A program made the position numbers and the translations under genes. 5,772 nucleotides of DNA from Bacillota bacterium (lineage in GTDB: Bacteria > Bacillota_A > Clostridia > Peptostreptococcales > Anaerovoracaceae). The notes under the pieces were generated by a model. The model was not told where the DNA came from, did not search any database, and saw only the letters and a list, made by a program, of their open reading frames with translations. The stretch covers positions 1 through 5,772 of the forward strand of contig JAFYLX010000153.1 in assembly GCA_017556895.1 (NCBI GenBank), given 5' to 3'. Shown in pieces: positions 1-5,771 of this stretch; positions within the stretch are counted from its first letter, which is position 1; every line of letters begins with the position of its first letter.

Positions 1-737
1 GAGAATCTGGAGTTGATAGCGTGCTGAACGATTAGTTCTGGCCATACTTTCCAAGCTTCTCTTGCTGTAGCGTTAGCGTTGTGAGCACCGTCGATCTGAA
101 GCATGTCAGCCCATGCCATGATCTTCTTGGATTCACAAGCGTCTACGAAGGATCTTACGCAGTTAATATCTCTGTAAAGTACGTTGTACTGAGGGTCCTG
201 GTGAGCGCCGTTTACGCCTTCTTCAGCGAATAATACAGCTACGTCTGGACCAGCTACACCAGAGATGTAGGAGTGGTAGTTGATTGGACGACCAACTTCA
301 TCTTCGATCATGTCAACCGCTTTTCTCTGAGCTCTTAACTGTTTTCTAGTGATAGGAACACCGCCGATACCCTGTGGAGTACCTTCCATTAGACCGTCGA
401 TGTGGGACTGACCCATATGTCTGATAACCATTAAGTGGTCAGCACCGTGCCAAGCACCCATTCTCATTCTTCTGATATCGTCTTCGAATCTACCGGAAGC
501 GATTTCAGTAGTGATTGTCTGCATAGGCTGTGGGTCGATGTCTTCCATGAACTTAGCTGGAGGAAGTGGAACGGACTGCTTTAAAGGCTTGGACATTTCG
601 GAATATTCGAATGGTCCTAAATGCTGATCTTCAGCCTTTTCTCTCCAAACCCAGCCTCTTCTTCTTGGTTCGTATTTGTCAAGGTCTTTAAGAATATTGA
701 CAATGTCTAATTTTTCATTTCTCTTTAATTCTGCCAT
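1..737 (-). CDS. oraE: D-ornithine 4,5-aminomutase, large (E) subunit, N-terminal part; cut by window edge
   Basis: Catalytic subunit of the adenosylcobalamin- and PLP-dependent mutase that moves the terminal amino group of D-ornithine from C5 to C4, giving 2,4-diaminopentanoate; cytoplasmic. I translated this frame by hand. It begins MAELKRNEKLDIVNILKDLD and continues through YEPRRRGWVWREKAEDQHLG, GAWHGADHLMVIRHMGQSHI and SYISGVAGPDVAVLFAEEGV, which I recognise as the start of the OraE TIM-barrel region. The frame is open for 245 codons and runs off the window at position 1. The family is over 700 residues, so the PLP-binding lysine and the C-terminal cobalamin domain (DxHxxG) lie outside and cannot be checked. 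The ATG at 737-735 follows a strong GGGAGGTAAG Shine-Dalgarno (743-752) inside the end of oraS, and the oraS stop is only 2 nt upstream, so the two subunits are probably translationally coupled. Confidence 0.96.
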   Translation of the reverse strand, partial: MAELKRNEKLDIVNILKDLDKYEPRRRGWVWREKAEDQHLGPFEYSEMSKPLKQSVPLPPAKFMEDIDPQPMQTITTEIASGRFEDDIRRMRMGAWHGADHLMVIRHMGQSHIDGLMEGTPQGIGGVPITRKQLRAQRKAVDMIEDEVGRPINYHSYISGVAGPDVAVLFAEEGVNGAHQDPQYNVLYRDINCVRSFVDACESKKIMAWADMLQIDGAHNANATAREAWKVWPELIVQHAINSRF

Positions 738-739
738 TA

Positions 740-1102
740 TTACTTACCTCCCTTGAATGCTTCTACTAGCTTATCCCAACCTTCGCCAGCAGCTAACTTG
801 ATAGATGCTTCTCTGATTGTGATATCTTCTAATTTTGATAACTTGTAAACGCAGTGTCCGCAGCCTTTACCCATTAAACCATGGTCGATAGCATGGTTTA
901 CGATTGGCATGCAGTCAAGTGAGGATACGCCCATTCTTAATAGAACGGATCTTTCTACAGATGGAGTTGTATTCTTCTTACCTAATTCAAGAAGTGGATC
1001 AACTACTAAATCAGTTAATCTCCAGAACTCATTGTAAAGTTCTTCATCAGTAAGGTTAGCGATTTTCTGTCTTCTTACTGCGAAATCGTCTTCTCTTCTC
1101 AT
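740..1102 (-). CDS. oraS: D-ornithine 4,5-aminomutase, small (S) subunit
   Basis: Small subunit of ornithine 4,5-aminomutase, which forms the active complex with OraE. The product is 120 aa, the usual size for OraS. Recognisable stretches are LYNEFWRLTDLVVDPLLELG (about residues 22-41), TPSVERSVLLRMGVSSLDC (46-64) and HGLMGKGCGHCVYKLSKL (74-91), the last with a CGHC pair of cysteines at 81-84; the C-terminus is lysine/glycine rich. No signal peptide or membrane segment is seen. The start ATG (1102-1100) lies 10 nt after AAGGAG (1113-1118). An ATG at 1110-1108 is closer to that site but opens only a 3-codon frame ending in TGA, so it is not the gene start. The gene follows ortB after a 67-bp gap that holds an mRNA hairpin, and precedes oraE by 2 nt. 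The ornithine-degradation context makes the assignment secure. Confidence 0.96.
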   Translation of the reverse strand: MRREDDFAVRRQKIANLTDEELYNEFWRLTDLVVDPLLELGKKNTTPSVERSVLLRMGVSSLDCMPIVNHAIDHGLMGKGCGHCVYKLSKLEDITIREASIKLAAGEGWDKLVEAFKGGK

Positions 1103-1132
1103 TCTTTCATTTCTCCTTATTTTTTAAAGATA

Positions 1133-1158
1133 CCCTTCGCGGGAATCCCCGCGAAAGG
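1133..1158 (-). promoter_or_regulatory. Intercistronic mRNA hairpin between ortB and oraS
   Basis: In the operon transcript, CCUUUCGCGGG (1158-1148) pairs with CCCGCGAAGGG (1143-1133) around a 4-nt loop. The stem is 11 bp and includes one G-U wobble (1156/1135). On the opposite strand the wobble becomes a C/A mismatch, so the stem is continuous only in the operon sense. It sits 11 nt after the ortB stop and 14 nt before the oraS AAGGAG. Only a short uridine-poor stretch (UAUCUUU) follows it, so it is not a strong intrinsic terminator. Likely roles are 3'-end protection of the upstream segment, a processing site or weak attenuation. The pairing is read from sequence; the role is inferred. Confidence 0.6.
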
Positions 1159-1169
1159 ATAAATGTTTT

Positions 1170-2585
1170 TTAGTATTCTACACCTAATTCATCTAAAGCA
1201 GCCTTTACGAAAGCTTCGTCAGCTCTTGTGTCTGCTGCTAAGAATGCGATATCTTCAGCTGTAAGCTTACCATTAGCTCTGCCTACGGATCTCTTGATTA
1301 GGGACTTTCTCTGCTTGTTAAGATCTAAGTCCTTAACCTTGTATAGACCTGGGTTAGCTGGAAGAACGATGTTCTTACCAGGAACGTCATCAACTGGATC
1401 GCCGAATACGATTTCGATACCGTTTTCTCTAGCGAAGTCTAGCTGAGGCTGAATGTGCTTACCAGCACCAGTGTATTCTGTTTCAGTTACTACTAAGATT
1501 GCATCTTCAGGAAGAGTCTGAGCAAGAGCAAATGCAGCAGCTAATGCTGTGTTACCAGCAGGACCTCTTTCAAGACCTTCTAGGTTAGCAAGCATTTCTG
1601 TCATGTACATTACTTCGCCCTGAGTTGTAGTAACGTATCTGTCCATGTATCTTAGTGGTCTAGCAGCAGATCTAGGAACGTCACCTGTGTCTGGGTTTGT
1701 AGCGTGAGGTACGCCGAAACCAGTGTGACCAGTTGTACAAGACTTCTTGTTGAACTGTTCGTCAGAAGCCATGTGAAGACCTGTTAAGTCGATGGATGCA
1801 GCTACTACTTCTGTGTTTGTAGCTCCAGCCTTGATTAGACCTCTAGCAGTACCAGTTACCATACCGCCACCTGCCTGAGTACAAACTACCATTTCAGGAT
1901 CCTTACCGAATCTTTCACGGCAGTCCATAGCGATTTCGTAACCTAATGTTTCTACACCAGCGATACCGAATGGTGAGTATAAGGAAGCGTTGAAGTAGCC
2001 GGAGTCTTCCATTACGGATAAGTGTTCGTAGAATAATTCAGGTCCTACAGTTAACTGAATAACTTCTGCACCTAAAGCTTCACACTTTCTAGCTTTTTCA
2101 ACGATTTCAGGCTGACCTACGCCCTTGGAGTCGTAGCATTCCTGAACGATGATACATTTCATTCCCTGCATTGCTGCCTGGGAAGCAACTGCTGCACCGT
2201 AGTTACCGGATGTAGCAGCGATAACGCCCTTGTAACCTAATTTCTTAGCGTGAGCAACTGCGCAAGCAGCTCTTCTGTCCTTGAAGGAACCAGATGCGTT
2301 AGCAGCTTCGTCCTTAACTAGGATTCTTGCACCGTAGCCTGGCTGAGCGTACTTTCTAGCAAGAGCAGTAATATTTCTTAGTTCAAGAAGAGGAGTGTGA
2401 CCAACACCTGTTCTTGACTGAATTCTGTCGATTTCTTCGATTGTGTAGCCTGTAGCTTCCATTAATCCTTCGTAGTCGAAAGCAACTGAACCGGATTCGA
2501 AATCATTGAAGTCTAGTCCTAGTGAAGCCTTCATGATGTCAGCTGATCTTCCCATTACGGAATTATAGTCTTTAGCTAATTTCAT
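1170..2585 (-). CDS. ortB: 2-amino-4-oxopentanoate thiolase, beta (PLP) subunit
   Basis: PLP-dependent subunit of the thiolase that cleaves 2-amino-4-oxopentanoate with CoA into acetyl-CoA and D-alanine, the last step of oxidative ornithine breakdown. The 471-aa protein is a fold-type II PLP enzyme related to threonine synthase. It has GHTPLLELRN near residues 62-71, the Schiff-base lysine K102 in ASGSFKDRRA, a substrate-loop-like SGNYG at 126-130 and a glycine-rich phosphate-binding loop AGGGMVTG at 238-245. The segment GPAGNTALAAAFALAQ (341-356) and the TETEYTGAGKH stretch (367-377) are also typical. The ATG overlaps the ortA stop by one base (TAATG) and follows a strong GGAGGTGA (2592-2599) inside ortA, so expression of the two subunits should be coupled. 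Full length and intact; no anomalies seen. Confidence 0.96.
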   Translation of the reverse strand: MKLAKDYNSVMGRSADIMKASLGLDFNDFESGSVAFDYEGLMEATGYTIEEIDRIQSRTGVGHTPLLELRNITALARKYAQPGYGARILVKDEAANASGSFKDRRAACAVAHAKKLGYKGVIAATSGNYGAAVASQAAMQGMKCIIVQECYDSKGVGQPEIVEKARKCEALGAEVIQLTVGPELFYEHLSVMEDSGYFNASLYSPFGIAGVETLGYEIAMDCRERFGKDPEMVVCTQAGGGMVTGTARGLIKAGATNTEVVAASIDLTGLHMASDEQFNKKSCTTGHTGFGVPHATNPDTGDVPRSAARPLRYMDRYVTTTQGEVMYMTEMLANLEGLERGPAGNTALAAAFALAQTLPEDAILVVTETEYTGAGKHIQPQLDFARENGIEIVFGDPVDDVPGKNIVLPANPGLYKVKDLDLNKQRKSLIKRSVGRANGKLTAEDIAFLAADTRADEAFVKAALDELGVEY

Positions 2586-2890
2586 TAGTTTTCACCTCCG
2601 AACTGCATAATTTCTCTTAACTGTTTGTCAATTTCAACGATTTCTGGTACGAACTTACCATAGCTGTGAGTGTAGTAAGGGTTTACTTCTAAAAGCTTAC
2701 CTGTTTCTTCTCTACCAGTAGCTGTGATGATTGTAACTTCGTCACCGATTTCTGCTGTTTCATTCTGAAGAGTACCCTTAACCCACATTTCGAAGTCAAC
2801 TTTCTTTGTATCTTCAGGAAGTTTAGCTGTTCTTTCAGCTGCAGGTAAAATTACCTTATGGATACGAACCCATTCGCCTTTTTTAGCCAT
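2585..2890 (-). CDS. ortA: 2-amino-4-oxopentanoate thiolase, alpha subunit
   Basis: Small partner of OrtB; both subunits are needed for CoA-dependent cleavage of 2-amino-4-oxopentanoate to acetyl-CoA and D-alanine. The product is 101 aa, the normal size for OrtA. It begins MAKKGEWVRIHKVILPAAER, has a central small beta-rich stretch (FEMWVKGTLQNETAEIGDEV, residues 33-52), and ends with the motif NPYYTHSYGKFVPEI (69-83) that I recognise from the family. No cofactor motif, signal peptide or membrane helix is visible. The ATG at 2890-2888 lies 10 nt after AAGGAG (2901-2906). Its stop codon shares a base with the ortB start. It follows ord after an 86-bp gap containing a strong hairpin. The short sequence alone would be weak evidence, but length, motif and position between ord and ortB make it secure. 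Confidence 0.94.
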   Translation of the reverse strand: MAKKGEWVRIHKVILPAAERTAKLPEDTKKVDFEMWVKGTLQNETAEIGDEVTIITATGREETGKLLEVNPYYTHSYGKFVPEIVEIDKQLREIMQFGGEN

Positions 2891-2914
2891 TTTATTATTT
2901 CTCCTTTTTTGTGC

Positions 2915-2946
2915 ATAGCGCCCGCAAGAATATCCTGCGGGCGTAT
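2915..2946 (-). promoter_or_regulatory. Intercistronic mRNA hairpin between ord and ortA
   Basis: In the operon transcript, CGCCCGCAGGA (2943-2933) pairs with UCUUGCGGGCG (2929-2919) around a UAU loop. The stem is 11 bp with one G-U wobble (2935/2927), and three further A-U pairs (2946-2944 with 2917-2915) can form past a bulged C. The transcript continues CUAUGCACAAAAAAGGAG, with no U-run, so this is not an intrinsic terminator for the operon. On the plus strand the outer 8-bp stem is followed by TATTTTTTT, which could stop antisense transcription, although the wobble becomes an A/C mismatch there. Probable role: transcript stabilisation or a processing boundary ahead of ortA. The role is inferred. 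Confidence 0.62.
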
Positions 2947-2976
2947 TTTTTAAAAATTTGATAAGTTTAAACTAAA

Positions 2977-4035
2977 TTATTTTGCGATCTTCTTAGCTGG
3001 GTTGATTCTCTTTCTTACGTCACCCATTAAGCATCTTGGAATTGGAAGGTCGATCATGGAAACTAGACCAGCTTCAGCGTTGATAACCTGAGGGATCATG
3101 TTTACGCACATAGCGATTGTACCTAAACCACCTTCAACTTCTGGGCTGTTAACCATGTTAACATTTGGAGTACCCTTGATGATTACATAGTCACCAGTCT
3201 GAACGCCAACCTGTTCAGGTTCGATCTGCTGAGGGTGATCCATGTGAACCTTCATGCCGTTGTCTAATACTGCTTCAGCTGTCATAGCAACACCTGCGCA
3301 AGAACCAGCAGCTGCGAAGCCGTAAGGAGACTTTCTGTCAACGTCAGTTGTGATTGGGTTCATGTCCTGAGAGAATTCAGAAACTTCTAAACCTAAACCA
3401 GCAGCGATCATGCCTACGGATTCAGCGAAACCTACGTGACCGGACATAGTTCCGTTAGCTTTTCTTTCCTTGAATTCTTCTACGGAGATACCGATACCCT
3501 GTTCTTCCATTACTACTGGACCGAATGGGGATAGGGAGTTAACTCTTCTGGAAGTGATTTCTTCTACGTCTGTTAAGCAACCAGTCATTACTAGAACTAA
3601 TAAGTCCATGATGTGACCAGGGTTGATACCAGTACCTAGACAAGTTACGCCGTTTTCCTTAGCGATTCTGTCTAATTCAGCAGCTAATTCAGGTTCCTGA
3701 GCTGCAGGGTAAGCCATTTCTTCAGCAGAAGTGATTACGTTGATTCCCTGTTCCATAACGAACTTTAATCTTGGGAATGCATTCTTTGTGAAAGAGTCTG
3801 TGCAAAGAAGTACTACGTCAGCAGCACCTGGCTTGATGATGTCTTCAGCAGCAGAGATAAGAACGTCAGGTCTGTCGCCTCTTTCTGTCTTGATGTAGTC
3901 GTACATGGAAGTACCAATCTTGGAACCTCTACCAGCAACGCCTACGATTTCAACGCCCTGCTTCTTTAAAAGCATGTCAGCCATACCGCCGCCCATAGCG
4001 CCAAGTCCCCAGATAATTACTTTTACATTTTCCAT
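2977..4035 (-). CDS. ord: 2,4-diaminopentanoate dehydrogenase
   Basis: Oxidatively deaminates 2,4-diaminopentanoate, the mutase product, to 2-amino-4-oxopentanoate with reduction of NAD(P)+; cytoplasmic. The 352-aa protein starts with a Rossmann nucleotide-binding fold: VKVIIWGLGAMGGGMADML (residues 4-22) contains GxGxxG at G10, G12 and G15, followed by VEIVGVAGRGSKIG (28-41). A dihydrodipicolinate-reductase-like arrangement follows, with VVLLCTDSF near 74-82, NVITSAEEMAYP (99-110) and GTGINPGHIMDLLV (134-147) at the start of the substrate domain. Length matches the family and there is no signal peptide. The ATG at 4035-4033 lies 9 nt after AAGGAG (4045-4050). It is the first gene after the sigma-54 promoter, with a predicted leader of about 48 nt. 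Which of NAD+ or NADP+ it prefers cannot be read with confidence. Confidence 0.95.
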   Translation of the reverse strand: MENVKVIIWGLGAMGGGMADMLLKKQGVEIVGVAGRGSKIGTSMYDYIKTERGDRPDVLISAAEDIIKPGAADVVLLCTDSFTKNAFPRLKFVMEQGINVITSAEEMAYPAAQEPELAAELDRIAKENGVTCLGTGINPGHIMDLLVLVMTGCLTDVEEITSRRVNSLSPFGPVVMEEQGIGISVEEFKERKANGTMSGHVGFAESVGMIAAGLGLEVSEFSQDMNPITTDVDRKSPYGFAAAGSCAGVAMTAEAVLDNGMKVHMDHPQQIEPEQVGVQTGDYVIIKGTPNVNMVNSPEVEGGLGTIAMCVNMIPQVINAEAGLVSMIDLPIPRCLMGDVRKRINPAKKIAK

Positions 4036-4093
4036 TTTATTTTTCTCCTTTTCGAATAAAATTTTAGTATAAGTTATAACTAATTATATATAA

Positions 4094-4109
4094 AGCAAAG
4101 CTTGTGCCA
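4094..4109 (-). promoter_or_regulatory. Sigma-54 (-24/-12) promoter of the ord-ort-ora operon
   Basis: The minus strand reads TGGCACAAGCTTTGCT, which fits the sigma-54 consensus TGGCAC-N5-TTGCW at every fixed position, with the invariant GG (4108-4107) and GC (4096-4095) separated by exactly 10 bp. With the C of GC at -12, transcription should start near 4083, giving a leader of about 48 nt before the ord ATG. The adjacent gene encodes a sigma-54 activator, which strongly supports the call. The start site itself is calculated, not observed. Confidence 0.92.
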
Positions 4110-4135
4110 CATTGAGAGTTGAATATTGTATACAT

Positions 4136-4146
4136 TACGCCAACTC
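4136..4146 (+). repeat. 11-bp direct repeat, promoter-proximal copy
   Basis: TACGCCAACTC here is identical to 4254-4264, 118 bp away. Its CAACTCT end (4141-4147) also forms a 7-bp inverted repeat with AGAGTTG (4115-4121) just upstream of the -24 element, centred at 4131. The site lies about -53 to -63 from the predicted start, where a DNA-binding protein could affect looping or sigma-54 polymerase. No regulator is assigned. Confidence 0.55.
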
Positions 4147-4253
4147 TTTTTGTTAGTGACAAACTATAACTTTTGCATTTATACCATCGTTTTTTGTGAG
4201 CAAAAACAAATTCTCAACTCACTTATTTGTGAACTCTCTCAAACCGCTCAAAA

Positions 4254-4264
4254 TACGCCAACTC
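4254..4264 (+). repeat. 11-bp direct repeat, distal copy
   Basis: Second exact copy of TACGCCAACTC, 12 bp on the ord side of the palindrome at 4276-4293. A third, shorter match (CAACTC, 4215-4220) lies between the two copies. All three have the same orientation. Function unknown. Confidence 0.55.
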
Positions 4265-4275
4265 AAAGGGTTCTT

Positions 4276-4293
4276 GTGCAAACATTTTTGCAC
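4276..4293. promoter_or_regulatory. Probable upstream activating sequence, palindrome A
   Basis: GTGCAAACATTTTTGCAC is an inverted repeat with perfect 7-bp arms and a 4-bp spacer, containing the core GCAAA-N4-TTTGC. Its centre is about 201 bp upstream of the predicted ord start, a normal place for an enhancer bound by a dimeric Fis-type helix-turn-helix activator. No U-run follows it on the minus strand, so it is unlikely to be the terminator of the activator gene. That the neighbouring activator binds here is inferred. Confidence 0.7.
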
Positions 4294-4299
4294 TTTTGG

Positions 4300-4315
4300 C
4301 GCAAATAAATTTGCG
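4300..4315. promoter_or_regulatory. Probable upstream activating sequence, palindrome B
   Basis: CGCAAATAAATTTGCG is an inverted repeat with perfect 7-bp arms and a 2-bp spacer, containing the same GCAAA-N4-TTTGC core as the palindrome at 4276-4293. The two centres are 23 bp apart, about two helical turns, which would place two activator dimers on nearly the same face of the DNA. Its centre is about 224 bp upstream of the predicted ord start. A further GCAAA half-site follows at 4321-4325. Confidence 0.7.
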
Positions 4316-4350
4316 TTTCGGCAAAATTCTCGCATTTTTTAAGGAGTTTT

Positions 4351-5742
4351 CTATTCGCCTGTCAGCCTGTGCTTCTTAAGCTTGTGCTGAAGCGTCTGTC
4401 TCTTTATATGCAGCGCATCCGCCGCCTTAGAGATATTTCCTCTAGCATCGAACAATGCCTCTCTTATGATTTTAGCCTCAATATCGTCTAGATACTTATC
4501 TAACGGAACATCCTTGTCATAGTCGATTGTCGGAGCCTTTCTTCTTCTTATCGGCATCGACAGATTCTTTTCCGTCAAGGCATGCTCGTTATCACTCATC
4601 GATACAGCCTGTTCAATAATATTCTCAAGCTCACGCACATTGCCAGGATATGAATGATTCTTTAGCTTCTTTAATGCACCGTCTGAAATCATCCAGATCT
4701 CTTTGTCAAACTTCTTGTTGAACTTCTCGAGGAATCTCTCCGCTAAAACTTGTACGTCATCCATACGTTCTCTTAGGGAAGGGATTTCGATATTTACAAC
4801 GCAAAGTCTATAGAATAGGTCGCTACGAAGCTTGCCTTGAGCTATCAGGTCTTCAGGCGGTTCGTTTACAGTAGCGATAATTCTTACATCCACAGGGATG
4901 TCCTTCATCCCGCCGACTCTTCTTATGTAGTCTTCCTGTAAAACTCGAAGCAATTTGCCCTGAAGTTCATAAGGCATAGCACTTATTTCATCAAGAAGCA
5001 AGGTACCCCCGTTTGCCTGTTCAAAAAGCCCCTCTCTATCTACGGCTCCCGTAAAACTCCCTTTGGAAGTCCCAAACAGAATACCTTCTAGCAGTGATTC
5101 GGGGATCGCTGCACAGTTTTGAGCTAGGAAAGGTTTGTTCTTTCGCTTGCCACAGTAATGAATACTCTGTGCAAACAATTCTTTGCCCGTTCCCGTCTCG
5201 CCGTATATGAATACGGAAGCATCATTTTGAGCCGCCTTCTTCGCTCTATTAAGAGCTAGCTGAAAATCATCATTTTGGCCGTGAATATCATCAAAAGTGT
5301 ATCTCTTAATCGTCTTCTTCGGACTTTCGATGTTTTCAGTGTTGCTTTTTTGAAGTTCCAGCAAGGTATCTGACATTCTTCGGATATCTGTAATGTCCTT
5401 GGCAACCTCAAGGGCTGCTACAGTCTCACCACCAACAACAATTGGAATAGTAGAGTTGACTGTCGTAATCTCTTTGCCGTAAAAATTCTTATAGGTCTGC
5501 TGCTTCTTAACAGTAGGTTCTGCTTTAAGCAAAGCCTTCAGCATCGTACTGTCATTATTTCTTACCTCAGGGAAGGCTTCGTGAAACTTTTTTTGAAGCA
5601 CGTCCTCAACGTTTACCTTCTCCATAGCGGCCATCGTGTCGTTGTAAAAACGTCCAACACCCTGCTTGTCTACTATGTAAACGCCTTCATCTATAAGCTT
5701 TATAAGTTCTTCAATTATCTTTTCGTAATACTCTTTTTTCAT
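4351..5742 (-). CDS. ordR: PAS-domain sigma-54-dependent transcriptional activator (OrdR/RocR type)
   Basis: Bacterial enhancer-binding protein, probably the activator of the adjacent ornithine operon. It has 463 aa in three parts. A PAS sensor spans about residues 8-120 (GVYIVDKQGVGRFYN, then FYGKEITTVNSTIPI and ALEVAKDIT). An AAA+ domain spans about 148-385, with Walker A GETGTGKE (181-188), sigma-54 contact loop GSFTGA (228-233), Walker B GGTLLLDE (245-252), LRSDLFYRL with candidate arginine fingers (305-313) and sensor II GNVREL (367-372). A Fis-type helix-turn-helix occupies about 418-460 (NISKAADALHIKRQTLQHKL). There is no receiver domain, so a ligand rather than phosphorylation is the likely signal. 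Length and PAS-first layout resemble Bacillus RocR, which responds to ornithine/citrulline. The ATG lies 8 nt after GGAG (5751-5754). The symbol follows my recollection of the equivalent C. difficile gene; function is certain at family level, the target is inferred from position. Confidence 0.9.
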   Translation of the reverse strand: MKKEYYEKIIEELIKLIDEGVYIVDKQGVGRFYNDTMAAMEKVNVEDVLQKKFHEAFPEVRNNDSTMLKALLKAEPTVKKQQTYKNFYGKEITTVNSTIPIVVGGETVAALEVAKDITDIRRMSDTLLELQKSNTENIESPKKTIKRYTFDDIHGQNDDFQLALNRAKKAAQNDASVFIYGETGTGKELFAQSIHYCGKRKNKPFLAQNCAAIPESLLEGILFGTSKGSFTGAVDREGLFEQANGGTLLLDEISAMPYELQGKLLRVLQEDYIRRVGGMKDIPVDVRIIATVNEPPEDLIAQGKLRSDLFYRLCVVNIEIPSLRERMDDVQVLAERFLEKFNKKFDKEIWMISDGALKKLKNHSYPGNVRELENIIEQAVSMSDNEHALTEKNLSMPIRRRKAPTIDYDKDVPLDKYLDDIEAKIIREALFDARGNISKAADALHIKRQTLQHKLKKHRLTGE

Positions 5743-5762
5743 AAGGCCTACTCCATGTTAAT

Positions 5763-5771
5763 ATTTTATCA
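5763..5771 (-). promoter_or_regulatory. Possible extended -10 element of the activator gene
   Basis: The minus strand reads TGATAAAAT, an extended -10 pattern (TG-N-TAAAAT, five of six bases of TATAAT). Transcription would begin near 5756, only just ahead of the GGAG ribosome site at 5751-5754. Any -35 box lies outside the window, and such AT-rich matches are common by chance, so this is weak. Confidence 0.25.

Larger units (their letters stand above)
4036..4350. other. Noncoding control region between the activator gene and ord
   Basis: This 315-bp AT-rich stretch has no credible gene. From the activator side it holds: 36 bp after the activator stop with no intrinsic terminator; two palindromes at 4300-4315 and 4276-4293; an 11-bp direct repeat (4254-4264 and 4136-4146) and related CAACTC/GAGTTG copies; the sigma-54 promoter at 4109-4094; and a leader of about 48 nt with the ord ribosome site. 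An open frame of 60 codons on the plus strand (4126-4308) has no recognisable product, no good ribosome site and lies over these sites. Confidence 0.8.

Noticed and set aside
1228..1446. 72-codon open frame on the plus strand
   Set aside because: It lies wholly inside ortB on the opposite strand and encodes nothing recognisable; a shadow of ortB codon use.
4047..4062. CodY-like sequence in the ord leader (AATTTTATTCGAAAA on the minus strand)
   Set aside because: The spacing between halves is one base too long and the centre does not match the CodY consensus; such AT-rich matches are common here.
4120..4136. Arginine-box-like sequence (TGAATATTGTATACA)
   Set aside because: Only the first half-site fits an ArgR box; the second half matches poorly. 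The position just upstream of the promoter is suggestive but not enough.
4126..4308. 60-codon open frame on the plus strand in the intergenic region
   Set aside because: No convincing ribosome site, no recognisable protein, and it covers the enhancer palindromes and direct repeats, which explain the sequence better.
4276..4315. The two palindromes as terminators of the activator gene
   Set aside because: Neither is followed by a U-run in the direction of transcription, and both share a GCAAA-N4-TTTGC core, which fits protein binding sites better.
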